Below are positions 1 through 6,090 of a stretch of 9,193 nucleotides of DNA, piece after piece. The notes beneath the pieces were generated by a model. It did not search any database and was not told where the DNA came from. It saw only the letters and a program-made list of their open reading frames with translations. Position 1 is the stretch's first letter; every line of letters starts with the position of its first letter. Origin of the DNA: Hyphomicrobiales bacterium (lineage in GTDB: Bacteria; Pseudomonadota; Alphaproteobacteria; Rhizobiales; Beijerinckiaceae); the NCBI GenBank assembly GCA_003567055.1, contig PXAW01000210.1:1-9193 (forward strand), read 5' to 3'. Position numbers and translations under genes: made by a program.

Positions 1-4
1 AGCG

Positions 5-12
5 TCTCCTCG
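5..12 (-). promoter_or_regulatory. Possible ribosome binding site of a minus-strand gene starting left of the window
   Basis: On the minus strand the last bases of the window read CCGAGGAGACGCT. This is a good Shine-Dalgarno core (GAGGAG) at the distance where a start codon would fall just outside the window. No start codon is seen, so the gene itself is inferred. An in-window alternative, ATG at 54-52 reading MSGQGMPILG, has no recognisable family and a weaker upstream signal. Confidence 0.3.
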
Positions 13-286
13 GACAATGACCACCCCCAATATGGGCATGCCTTGCCCGGACATCTACCACCCCGGCGCAGAATAGCCAGAAAATCCGAACGGCGGCGGC
101 GTTTTTTTGGCGTAACCGCTTCTTCGCCCCAGACGCGACGGTCGCGAATCACGCGGATCGGGCCCCGATGCGCTTGTTTGGGCGCCTGAAGCATGTTAGC
201 GGCCTTGCGAACGCAACCGTGACCCGTGCCGTCGTCGCCCGAGAGGGTGACGCATGCGCCGAAGGGTCGCGTGCACCGTTTCATCC

Positions 287-304
287 TGCGCCGCGCAAGG
301 CGCA
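287..304. repeat. Small perfect inverted repeat in the secB leader
   Basis: TGCGCC (287-292) and GGCGCA (299-304) pair perfectly around a 6-nt loop, ending 27 nt before the secB start and 13 nt before its ribosome binding site. It could form a short hairpin in the leader mRNA. In GC-rich DNA a 6-bp stem is weak evidence of function. Confidence 0.3.
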
Positions 305-331
305 TATCCGCTCTGACAGAGGTTGACCGAC

Positions 332-886
332 ATGGCCGATACCCCGAACACCAATGGCGCCGATCCGGCCGCCGCCGGCGCGCAGGCGCAGCAGAACACT
401 GCGCCGTCGCTGAACGCGCTTGCGCAATTCACCCGCGATTTCTCCTTCGAGAATCCGAACGCCCCGCAATCGCTCGCGCCGCAGCAGCAGCAGCCGCAGA
501 TCTCGATTCAGGTCAACGTCAATGCCAAGCAGCTCGGCGAGACCGATTACGAGGTCGAACTGAAGCTCGAGGGCAGCGCCAAGAACGACACCAACACGCT
601 GTTCGCCTTCGATCTCGCCTTCTGCGGCATCTTCCGCGTGAAGAACGTGCCGCAGGATCAGGTTCATCCCGTGATCATGATCGAATGCCCGCGCCTGCTC
701 TTCCCCTTCGCGCGCCAGATCGTCGCGGATGCGGTGCGCAATGGCGGCTTCCCGCCGCTCTATATCGATCCGATCGACTTCGTGGCGCTCTACCGCCAGC
801 GCGTCGCCGAAGCCCAGAAGGCGCAGCAGGCCGCCGGCAATGCCGAGCCGGGCGGCCAGACGCCCCCGTCTTCCGAGAACGCGTGA
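332..886 (+). CDS. secB: Protein-export chaperone SecB
   Basis: SecB is the cytosolic tetrameric chaperone that keeps secretory preproteins unfolded and hands them to SecA at the Sec translocase. The product is 184 aa against about 155 in E. coli. The core is recognisable: FSFENPNAP at residues 37-45, and the characteristic stretch from [11 protein letters not shown] (118-128) through [14 protein letters not shown] (137-150). The extra length lies in a low-complexity Ala/Gln-rich N-terminus (about 1-30), a QQQQ run at 51-54, and a polar C-terminal tail (159-184). In E. coli the SecB C-terminus contributes to SecA contact. The ATG at 332 is preferred to the in-frame TTG at 323, because AGAGG at 318-322 lies 9 nt before the ATG and abuts the TTG. 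A strong hairpin and then cobO follow on the same strand. Confidence 0.96.
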   Translation: MADTPNTNGADPAAAGAQAQQNTAPSLNALAQFTRDFSFENPNAPQSLAPQQQQPQISIQVNVNAKQLGETDYEVELKLEGSAKNDTNTLFAFDLAFCGIFRVKNVPQDQVHPVIMIECPRLLFPFARQIVADAVRNGGFPPLYIDPIDFVALYRQRVAEAQKAQQAAGNAEPGGQTPPSSENA

Positions 887-897
887 GCCTTATCCGC

Positions 898-921
898 CGG
901 GTCGGGCGCAAGCCCGGCCCG
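898..921 (+). repeat. Strong intergenic hairpin with GCAA tetraloop between secB and cobO
   Basis: Bases 898-907 pair with 912-921 over 10 consecutive positions (nine Watson-Crick pairs and one T-G wobble at 902/917), closing on a GCAA loop at 908-911, which is a GNRA tetraloop. It lies 11 nt after the secB stop codon and 22 nt before the cobO ribosome binding site. No T-run follows, so it is not a canonical intrinsic terminator. It may mark the secB mRNA 3' end, protect the message, or be a copy of a REP-like repeat. Confidence 0.7.
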
Positions 922-943
922 CACACCCTCCCGAGCCCGCTTC

Positions 944-948
944 AGGAG
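944..948 (+). promoter_or_regulatory. Ribosome binding site fixing the GTG start of cobO
   Basis: AGGAG at 944-948 sits 8 nt before the GTG at 957. This sets the start of cobO, whose reading frame stays open much further upstream through secB in another frame. Confidence 0.75.
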
Positions 949-956
949 CCGATCAG

Positions 957-1577
957 GTGAGCGAGACCGAAGCCGAGAAGAATGCCCGCCACAACGCCAA
1001 GATGGCGAAGATCAAGGCGGCACGCGACCGGATGATGGAAACGAAGACGGGCGAGAAGGGCCTGATCATCGTCCATACCGGCCCCGGCAAGGGCAAATCC
1101 AGCTCCGGTTTCGGCATGATCATGCGCTGCGTCGGACACGGCATGCCCTGCGCCGTGGTGCAGTTCATCAAGGGCAACTGGGAAAGCGGCGAGCGCAACG
1201 TGCTCAAGACGCGCTTTGCCGATCTGTGCACGGTCCACACCATGGGTGAGGGCTTCACCTGGGAGACGCAGGATCGCGCCCGCGACGTCGCGGCGGCCAT
1301 GGCGGCCTGGGACAAGGCGAAGGAGCTGATCCGCGATCCCGCCATCCACATGGTGCTGCTCGACGAGATCAACATCGCCCTGCGCTACGACTACATCCCC
1401 CTCGACGATGTCGTCGCCTTCCTGCGCGACGAGAAACCGCCGATGACCCATGTCGTGCTCACCGGGCGAAACGCCAAGCCGGAACTGATCGAGATCGCCG
1501 ATCTGGTCAGCGAGGTGCAGGCGGTGAAGCACCCGTTCAAACAGGGCATCAAGGCGCAGAAGGGCGTGGAATACTGA
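957..1577 (+). CDS. cobO: Cob(I)yrinic acid a,c-diamide adenosyltransferase (CobO/BtuR family)
   Basis: This enzyme transfers the 5'-deoxyadenosyl group of ATP to Co(I) corrinoids, making adenosylcobalamin precursors in synthesis and salvage. The product is 206 aa, close to E. coli BtuR (196). It matches the family almost end to end: an ATP-binding loop TGPGKGKSSS at residues 41-50 (serine where BtuR has threonine), VVQFIKG (67-73), GEGFTWETQ (97-105), a Walker B-like HMVLLDEIN (131-139), DYIPLDDVV (145-153), VLTGRNA (167-173) and a KHPFKQGIKAQKGVEY C-terminus. The GTG start is set by AGGAG at 944-948; the longer open frame upstream is out of phase with secB and is not coding. No other cobalamin gene and no cobalamin riboswitch is visible nearby. 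The 70-nt spacing makes co-transcription with secB possible. Confidence 0.95.
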   Translation: MSETEAEKNARHNAKMAKIKAARDRMMETKTGEKGLIIVHTGPGKGKSSSGFGMIMRCVGHGMPCAVVQFIKGNWESGERNVLKTRFADLCTVHTMGEGFTWETQDRARDVAAAMAAWDKAKELIRDPAIHMVLLDEINIALRYDYIPLDDVVAFLRDEKPPMTHVVLTGRNAKPELIEIADLVSEVQAVKHPFKQGIKAQKGVEY

Positions 1578-1587
1578 CGCCGCAATA

Positions 1588-1612
1588 GCCCCGCGTCAGG
1601 CGCTGCCGGGGC
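1588..1612. terminator. Possible bidirectional terminator hairpin between convergent cobO and chorismate mutase genes
   Basis: GCCCCG (1588-1593) pairs with CGGGGC (1607-1612) around a 13-nt loop, inside the 38-nt gap between two converging genes. Its position is right for a shared terminator, but there is no T-run on either strand, so intrinsic termination is uncertain. Confidence 0.35.
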
Positions 1613-1615
1613 CGA

Positions 1616-2464
1616 TCAGCCCTCATCCCGGCGATAGCGTGCGGCATGCGAGCCGATCTCGGCGATCTCCGCCGGCGCCGCATCGGCCCGCGCCAGCAGC
1701 TCGCTCAGGGCTTGCGCCCCGAGATCACCCGGCACCGAGAACAGCATCGACAACTGACCCGCCACGCCGGTGGTGCAGACGATCTCGCCGCCGGCGCCGT
1801 CAATCGCCCGGGCCGCCTCCGTGCGCCAGCGCTCGAAACGGGCCGCATAGAGCACCACGTCGCGCACGGCTGCATCTGCGAGAGGCTTGGAGATCACGAA
1901 GATGGGCGTTCCGGCGGGGTGATCGTCGCGCTCGATGAAGGGCAGGCGGGCGATCACCTTGGGGCGGTCCGGCCCGGTCAGATCATTCCACCAGTCGCCG
2001 GCGGATGCGCCCTGGTCGAGGCGGAAGATACCCAGATCGCCGCGCCCGCCGGCGACTGCCGCGATCACCGCGCGCGCATCGGAATGGGGCTGATAGGGCA
2101 CGGTGAAACCGAAATGGAAACGCGCGGAATCGCGCATCGGCCCGTCCCCGCCGGAAATATCGGCATGGACCGTATAAGGTGCCTGCACATAGGTGAAGGT
2201 GCCGATGATCACCCGCCAGATCGATTCCACCGTATCGAGCGGCAGCAGCCCGGAATGGCGTTCGGCCAGCGCCTTCATCATGGCGGCTTCGCGTCCGGGA
2301 CGGAAGGCGGAGCCCGATTGCGAGGTTTTCTTGACCGCGATCAGCCGCTCGATGATGGCGCTGCGCTGCATCAGGCGCTCGTGCATTTCGCGGTCGAGCC
2401 GGTCGATTTCTCCGCGCAGGGCGGCGAGATCGACGGGGGCGGCATCGTCATTGGGGCTGGACAT
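1616..2464 (-). CDS. Chorismate mutase (AroQ class) with an extra C-terminal domain
   Basis: Chorismate mutase converts chorismate to prephenate, the committed step to phenylalanine and tyrosine. The product is 282 aa. Residues 12-95 form an AroQ-type helical domain in which most E. coli P-protein active-site residues can be matched: R17 (R11), R34 (R28), K45 (K39), R58-E59 (R51-E52) and Q94 (Q88); F90 takes the place of S84. The following 185 residues are longer than a plain mutase needs. Segments such as GRGDLGIFRLDQ (140-151) and GTPIFVISKP (185-194) loosely resemble the prephenate dehydratase fold, but the TRF motif essential to that activity is not present, so I do not call dehydratase activity. 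The ATG at 2464 is chosen because the upstream GTG at 2572 has no Shine-Dalgarno sequence and would add 36 unfamily-like residues. The ribosome binding site of the ATG is weak too. It lies downstream of cheZ with a 188-nt gap, so it is probably transcribed on its own. Confidence 0.85.
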   Translation of the reverse strand: MSSPNDDAAPVDLAALRGEIDRLDREMHERLMQRSAIIERLIAVKKTSQSGSAFRPGREAAMMKALAERHSGLLPLDTVESIWRVIIGTFTYVQAPYTVHADISGGDGPMRDSARFHFGFTVPYQPHSDARAVIAAVAGGRGDLGIFRLDQGASAGDWWNDLTGPDRPKVIARLPFIERDDHPAGTPIFVISKPLADAAVRDVVLYAARFERWRTEAARAIDGAGGEIVCTTGVAGQLSMLFSVPGDLGAQALSELLARADAAPAEIAEIGSHAARYRRDEG

Positions 2465-2495
2465 GATGGGGCTCGCGGCAATCGGGCGGATGAAA

Positions 2496-2523
2496 GCGAC
2501 GTCGCGATCAGCCGACGACGTCG
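2496..2523. promoter_or_regulatory. Paired CGACGTCG palindromes upstream of the chorismate mutase gene
   Basis: The 8-bp palindrome CGACGTCG occurs at 2497-2504 (within a 10-bp palindrome, 2496-2505) and again at 2516-2523. The two copies are 19 bp apart, in the 33-60 nt before the chorismate mutase start. This spacing, near two helical turns, would suit a dimeric regulator or an operator pair. The same 8-mer also occurs in cobO coding sequence, so chance is a real alternative in DNA of this composition. Confidence 0.3.
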
Positions 2524-2652
2524 AGGCGCCACCGCACCAGGCGATGACGCTACGTCCTGTTTGCAGGTTCACACGCTTCTGACAAGACGCGGAGGGCGAA
2601 GGCGGCGTTGCGGCAATGCGCAGCAGGCGTCGTCCGGCCCGGGCTGCGCCGT

Positions 2653-3246
2653 TCAGTCGAACAGGGCGTCGATATCGTTCTGGCTGACGCCGTCGGAACT
2701 CGGCCCGTTGAGCAGGAAGACCTCCTTGCGCGTCTGGCGCCGGGCTTCTTCCGGATCCGGGGGCAGATCGGCATCGCGCGCATTGACGGCGCTGGCGAAA
2801 TGCGAAAGCCGCTTCTCGACCGCAGCGAGATGCTCCACCACCTTGCTGATGCGCTGGCCGGTAATGTCCTGGAACGAGCAGGCCTCGAAAATATCCATCA
2901 CGCGGGTCTGAACCCGGGTGCGGTAGGTTTCGAGATCGGCATCGTCATAGCCGAGGATCTCCTCGGCGGCTTCCATGATCGAATTCGTCGCCGAGGCGGT
3001 GGCGTTGACGACGTTGCCGAGTTCGTCATGGGCGCCCGGAAGCCGGTCGCGGTAGAGTTCGTTGGCACGCAGGGCGCCGATCTCGTTCTTGAGCCGCGAA
3101 ATGTAATCGGCGACGCGCGTCAGCTCATGCGCAATCATCCGGATATCGACCTGCGGCTCGGCTTCGCCGCTCTCCTCGTTGCGGCGGCGCGGACGCGCCT
3201 CGGTCGAGGTCTTGCGTATGGCGGCACTCGTCGCGGCTCTTGCCAT
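2653..3246 (-). CDS. cheZ: CheZ-family CheY-P phosphatase
   Basis: CheZ removes phosphate from CheY-P and so ends the signal to the flagellar motor. The product is 197 aa (E. coli 214). After a basic, disordered N-terminus (1-32) come long helices (33-155), the expected four-helix-bundle hairpin. They contain the signature ACSFQDITGQR at 122-132, in which D127 and Q131 match the catalytic D143 and Q147 of E. coli. A proline/charged linker (160-185) leads to VSQNDIDALFD (187-197), the C-terminal peptide that tethers CheZ to CheY. The ATG at 3246 is chosen for the AGGGGCAGG stretch just before it; an upstream in-frame ATG at 3378 would add an arginine-rich run. cheY lies 156 nt upstream on the same strand, so the two probably share a transcript. 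Confidence 0.92.
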   Translation of the reverse strand: MARAATSAAIRKTSTEARPRRRNEESGEAEPQVDIRMIAHELTRVADYISRLKNEIGALRANELYRDRLPGAHDELGNVVNATASATNSIMEAAEEILGYDDADLETYRTRVQTRVMDIFEACSFQDITGQRISKVVEHLAAVEKRLSHFASAVNARDADLPPDPEEARRQTRKEVFLLNGPSSDGVSQNDIDALFD

Positions 3247-3326
3247 GTCCTGCCCCTTTCCCCATCCCTGTCGATCAGCGGCCTTGCCGCGCCGCGCATA
3301 CCATCCGCGACACGACCGACCGGCTT

Positions 3327-3350
3327 CCGATCGGCGATACGGCCGATCGG
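3327..3350. repeat. Perfect 9-bp inverted repeat between cheY and cheZ
   Basis: CCGATCGGC (3327-3335) and GCCGATCGG (3342-3350) are perfect inverted copies around the 6-nt loop GATACG. They lie in the 156-nt gap between the cheY stop and the cheZ start. No T-run follows on the minus strand. It could lower cheZ expression relative to cheY by partial termination or processing, or be a protein-binding site. Confidence 0.55.
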
Positions 3351-3402
3351 CGCGGCGGATCCGGATCCGGACCCGCATGCACCTTGCACGCCCGTCTGCG
3401 GA

Positions 3403-3786
3403 TCATGCGCCGCAAACGGCCTCGATCTTGGATTTCAGCGTCTGTGCGTTGAAGGGTTTGACGATGTAGTTGTTCACACCGGCCTTCTTCGCGGCGATGA
3501 CGTTCTCCGTCTTGGATTCCGCCGTCACCATGATGAAGGGCGTGACGCGCAGGTTTTCATCCGAGCGCACGTGCCGCAGAAGCTCGTAACCCGTCATCGG
3601 CTCCATGTTCCAGTCCGATATGACGAGGCCGTACTTCTTCTCCTTGAGCTTGGCGAGGGCCGCGGTGCCGTCATTGGCATCGTCGACATCCTCGAAACCG
3701 AGCTGCTTCAACAGATTGCGAATGATGCGTACCATCGTCTGGTAATCGTCGACGACGAGGATCGGCATCTTGAGGTCGAGGCCCAT
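3403..3786 (-). CDS. cheY: Single-domain chemotaxis response regulator CheY
   Basis: CheY-P carries the signal from the CheA kinase to the flagellar switch. The product is 127 aa, a lone receiver domain with no output domain. All key residues are present: acidic pocket D13-D14, phospho-acceptor D58 in ISDWNM (56-61), switch T88 in MVTAE, Y107, and K110 in VKPF. The ATG at 3786 follows GGAG with 8-nt spacing; the longer open frame upstream to 3927 has no family resemblance. The adjacent cheZ on the same strand supports a CheY acting on the motor rather than another single-domain regulator such as DivK. No CheA, receptor or flagellar gene lies in the window, so the kinase is elsewhere. Confidence 0.93.
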   Translation of the reverse strand: MGLDLKMPILVVDDYQTMVRIIRNLLKQLGFEDVDDANDGTAALAKLKEKKYGLVISDWNMEPMTGYELLRHVRSDENLRVTPFIMVTAESKTENVIAAKKAGVNNYIVKPFNAQTLKSKIEAVCGA

Positions 3787-4118
3787 GTCCCAAGCTCCAG
3801 TTTGCTCTTGCGCCGCAGAGCCGCGGCGGTCCCAATGAGGCTGTATGATCGGTATCGGAGGCCTTCGAGAAGCCCTCCCGCCACGACAAGCTTTAGCCGC
3901 GCTCCCTTGAAAAGCGGTTAATTGCACCGGCTGAAATGGATTTGGGTTGGCAAAAGCTTAACCACGCCGGTTGTGCCACGCCGCGAATGGTTGCAACGCG
4001 CCCGCCGCGCGCCCTGCACATGCTCCCCGCTTGACCGCGCGCGCGATCCGTCGCACTTGCCTGTACCGGTCATTCGCGACAGACCGGTAATGCGAAATCG
4101 AGACGCGAGAGGGAGCGC
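3787..4118. other. Divergent intergenic region between cheY and ribF
   Basis: This 332-nt stretch holds no credible gene. Its AT-richer core at about 3900-3975 is the likely site of divergent promoters for cheY (minus) and ribF (plus); I cannot assign -35/-10 boxes with confidence. It contains an imperfect hairpin at 3857-3878 in the cheY leader (five pairs, one mismatch, three pairs) and an 8-bp inverted repeat at 4064-4089 ahead of ribF. No FMN riboswitch was recognised. Confidence 0.6.
4064..4089. promoter_or_regulatory. Inverted repeat TACCGGTC-N10-GACCGGTA upstream of ribF
   Basis: TACCGGTC (4064-4071) and GACCGGTA (4082-4089) are perfect inverted copies, 18 bp apart start to start, ending 29 nt before the ribF ATG. 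The geometry suits either a dimeric regulator site or a leader hairpin. It is the most regular structure in the ribF leader. Confidence 0.45.
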
Positions 4119-5090
4119 ATGAGCGGCTTCACATTGACGGGTGCGGATGAGGCGGTGGCGCAGGCATTGCGCGGCGCGGTCATCGCGATCGGCAATTTCG
4201 ACGGCGTGCATCGCGGGCATCAGCAGCTGATCGCACAGGCGCAGGAGATGGCGCGGGCGCGCGGCGTGCCGGCGGCGATCCTGACCTTCAGCCCGCATCC
4301 CCGTGCCTTCTTCGCACCCGATACGCCCTTCTTCCGCATCACCCCGCAGCCCGAGCGGGTGCGGGTGATGCGCCGGCTCGGCCTCGACGGGGTGATCATC
4401 CGCCGGTTCGACGCGGCACTCGCCGCGACCCGCGCGCAGGATTTCCTCACGCGTTTCATTCTGGAGGAGATCGGTGCTTCGGGTGTCGTGGTCGGGCATG
4501 ATTTTCATTTCGGCAAGGGGCGCGAGGGCAATCCGCAGACATTGCAGGCCTTCTGCGCAGCGCATGATATCGCCTGCAACGTCGTCCCCGTGGTCGAGGA
4601 GACGGGCGGTGCGATTTCATCGAGCGCCATCCGCACCGCACTCACCGAGGGCGACATCGCCGCCGCCAACCGGCTGCTCGGCTATCGCTGGTTCGTCACC
4701 GCGCCGATCCGCCATGGCGAGAAGCGCGGACGCGATCTGGGCTATCCCACGGCGAATATGGCACTCCACCGGGCCTGCGCCCTGCGCCATGGCATCTACG
4801 CGGTGCGCATGGCGGTGAACGGCGCGCTGCATGACGGTGTCGCGAGTTTCGGGCGGCGACCGACCTTCGATGACGGGGCACCGCTTCTGGAGACCTTCCT
4901 GTTCGATTTCTCCGGCGATCTCTATGGTGCCGAGGCCGATGTGGAATTCCTCGCCTTCCTGCGCCCGGAAACGCGGTTCGAGAGCGCGCAGGCGCTGATC
5001 GTGCAGATGGACGATGATTCCGCCCGCGCCCGCGCCGTTCTCGCGCAGGCGGATGCCACGCCCTCGATGATCGTTCCCGATCCCGATTGA
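4119..5090 (+). CDS. ribF: Bifunctional riboflavin kinase / FMN adenylyltransferase (FAD synthetase)
   Basis: RibF makes FMN from riboflavin and then FAD from FMN, using ATP twice. The product is 323 aa (E. coli 313). The N-terminal nucleotidyltransferase domain (about 18-185) shows GNFDGVHRGH (25-34), TFSPHPR (56-62), GHDFHFGKGREG (126-137) and ISSSAIR (166-172). The C-terminal kinase domain (about 186-312) shows GYPTAN (208-213), whose T211 and N213 bind Mg-ATP, then GVASFGRRPTF (240-250), the likely catalytic E258 in LLETFLFDF, and GDLYG (266-270). The ATG at 4119 follows GAGGGAG at 4108-4115. It stands alone on the plus strand, divergent from cheY, and converges on the glutaminase gene with a 25-nt gap that contains no obvious terminator. 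Confidence 0.97.
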   Translation: MSGFTLTGADEAVAQALRGAVIAIGNFDGVHRGHQQLIAQAQEMARARGVPAAILTFSPHPRAFFAPDTPFFRITPQPERVRVMRRLGLDGVIIRRFDAALAATRAQDFLTRFILEEIGASGVVVGHDFHFGKGREGNPQTLQAFCAAHDIACNVVPVVEETGGAISSSAIRTALTEGDIAAANRLLGYRWFVTAPIRHGEKRGRDLGYPTANMALHRACALRHGIYAVRMAVNGALHDGVASFGRRPTFDDGAPLLETFLFDFSGDLYGAEADVEFLAFLRPETRFESAQALIVQMDDDSARARAVLAQADATPSMIVPDPD

Positions 5091-5115
5091 GGATGTCCCG
5101 ATTGGTTTGGCGGCC

Positions 5116-6090
5116 TCACAGGCGCTCGTCCGGCAATCCGCTGGCGCCGAAGACCGACCAGTCCATCTCCTCGGCGAGGCAGGCCAGCGCGCGGGTGCCG
5201 AGAGCCGAATTGCCGGATTCGTCGAGCCCCGGCGACCAGACGGCGATACTCGCATGGTTGGGCACGATGGCGAGAATGCCGCCCGATACCCCGCTCTTGG
5301 CCGGCAGGCCGACGCGATAGGCGAATTCGCCCGAACCGTCATATTGCCCGCAGGTCAGCATCAGCGCGTTGATCCGCCGCGCAAGGCGCACCGCCTGCGC
5401 CGAATCCGTCGCCATACCGATGCGCTCCAGCATCAGGTAGCGCCCGGCCCGGGCGAGCTCGGCACAATTGAGACGCACCGCGCATTGATGCACGTAGACC
5501 GCCATCACCTGCTCGATCTCATGCTTGAGATTGCCGTAGGATTTCGTCAGATGCGCAAGCGCGCGGTTGACATGGCCGGTCTCCAGCGAATCGAGGATAT
5601 CGGGTTCGCAGGGCGGCCATGCTGCACGATCGGTGATGCCGAGCAATTGCGCGATCCTCGCCCGCACCGGCTCGGGAACGCCCTCGCGCGCGTCCTCGTG
5701 GGCCAGCAGCACATCGGCGACGACGAGCGCCCCCGGATTGATGAAGGGGTTGCGTGGCATGCCTTCGTGACGTTCCAGGTCGATGATGGAATTGTACGGA
5801 TCCCCCGACGGCTCGCGCCCGACCCGTCGCCAAAGCTCCTCGCCCGCACGCTCCAGCGCGATGGTGAGCGCAAAGACCTTGGAAATGCTCTGGATCGGGA
5901 AGCGCTCCGCGTGGTCGCCGGCCTGAAGCAGCGCGCCGTCAGCGGTCTGAACGGCGATGCCGAAGGCGCCCAGCCGGCTGTCATCGTCACCGGGGCGCAC
6001 CTTGCCACGCTCCGTCTCGCCCGCCATGCGCGCAGCGATACCCTCGATCACCCTTTGCAGGCGCGTATTCTCATCGCGATTGCCTGTCAT
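5116..6090 (-). CDS. glsA: Glutaminase (serine-dependent glutaminase, GlsA/GlsB family)
   Basis: Glutaminase hydrolyses glutamine to glutamate and ammonia in the cytosol. The product is 324 aa (E. coli YneH 308). Family landmarks are clear: S68-x-x-K71 in [21 protein letters not shown] (112-124), [13 protein letters not shown] (175-187), Y199, [25 protein letters not shown] (247-271, with Y250 and V268), and [20 protein letters not shown] (276-295). Against the E. coli ligand residues, S66, N117, N168, Y192, Y244 and V262 are kept as S68, N118, N175, Y199, Y250 and V268. The usual glutamate seven residues before the second Asn (E161) is S168 here, with E170 and E162 nearby, and the local spacing to N175 is altered. 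Its activity should therefore not be taken for granted. The ATG at 6090 follows a GGGAGGGG ribosome binding site. It is divergent from purH. Confidence 0.93.
   Translation of the reverse strand: MTGNRDENTRLQRVIEGIAARMAGETERGKVRPGDDDSRLGAFGIAVQTADGALLQAGDHAERFPIQSISKVFALTIALERAGEELWRRVGREPSGDPYNSIIDLERHEGMPRNPFINPGALVVADVLLAHEDAREGVPEPVRARIAQLLGITDRAAWPPCEPDILDSLETGHVNRALAHLTKSYGNLKHEIEQVMAVYVHQCAVRLNCAELARAGRYLMLERIGMATDSAQAVRLARRINALMLTCGQYDGSGEFAYRVGLPAKSGVSGGILAIVPNHASIAVWSPGLDESGNSALGTRALACLAEEMDWSVFGASGLPDERL

Larger units (their letters stand above)
1..331. other. Intergenic region upstream of secB, probable divergent control region
   Basis: No convincing coding sequence is visible on either strand; the open frames crossing it are arginine/alanine-rich shadows of secB. 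It contains a T7 run at 104-110, a small perfect inverted repeat TGCGCC-N6-GGCGCA at 287-304 just ahead of secB, and a possible minus-strand ribosome binding site at the extreme left edge. Together these suggest a divergent promoter region serving secB to the right and an unseen minus-strand gene to the left. I cannot pick a specific promoter. Confidence 0.6.

Noticed and set aside
94..110. Intrinsic terminator ending in the T7 run at 104-110
   Set aside because: The GC-rich stretch before the T-run has no complementary 5' arm, so no stem can form.
887..956. Cobalamin riboswitch before cobO
   Set aside because: The 70-nt gap is far too short and lacks the conserved B12-box; it holds only one hairpin.
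226..960. A 244-codon arginine-rich plus-strand frame overlapping secB
   Set aside because: Out of frame with secB and composed almost wholly of Arg/Ala/Pro, so a shadow.
1646..3921. Two overlapping plus-strand open frames (421 and 437 codons) antisense to chorismate mutase, cheZ and cheY
   Set aside because: They show no domains, overlap each other, and oppose three genes with clear catalytic motifs.
3918..3965. CtrA-type sites (TTAACC on the minus strand at 3923-3918, TTAACCAC at 3958-3965)
   Set aside because: Only half-sites; the full TTAA-N7-TTAA arrangement is absent on both strands, so control by CtrA is not supported.
3787..4118. FMN riboswitch before ribF
   Set aside because: The conserved RFN segments were not seen; only simple inverted repeats are present.
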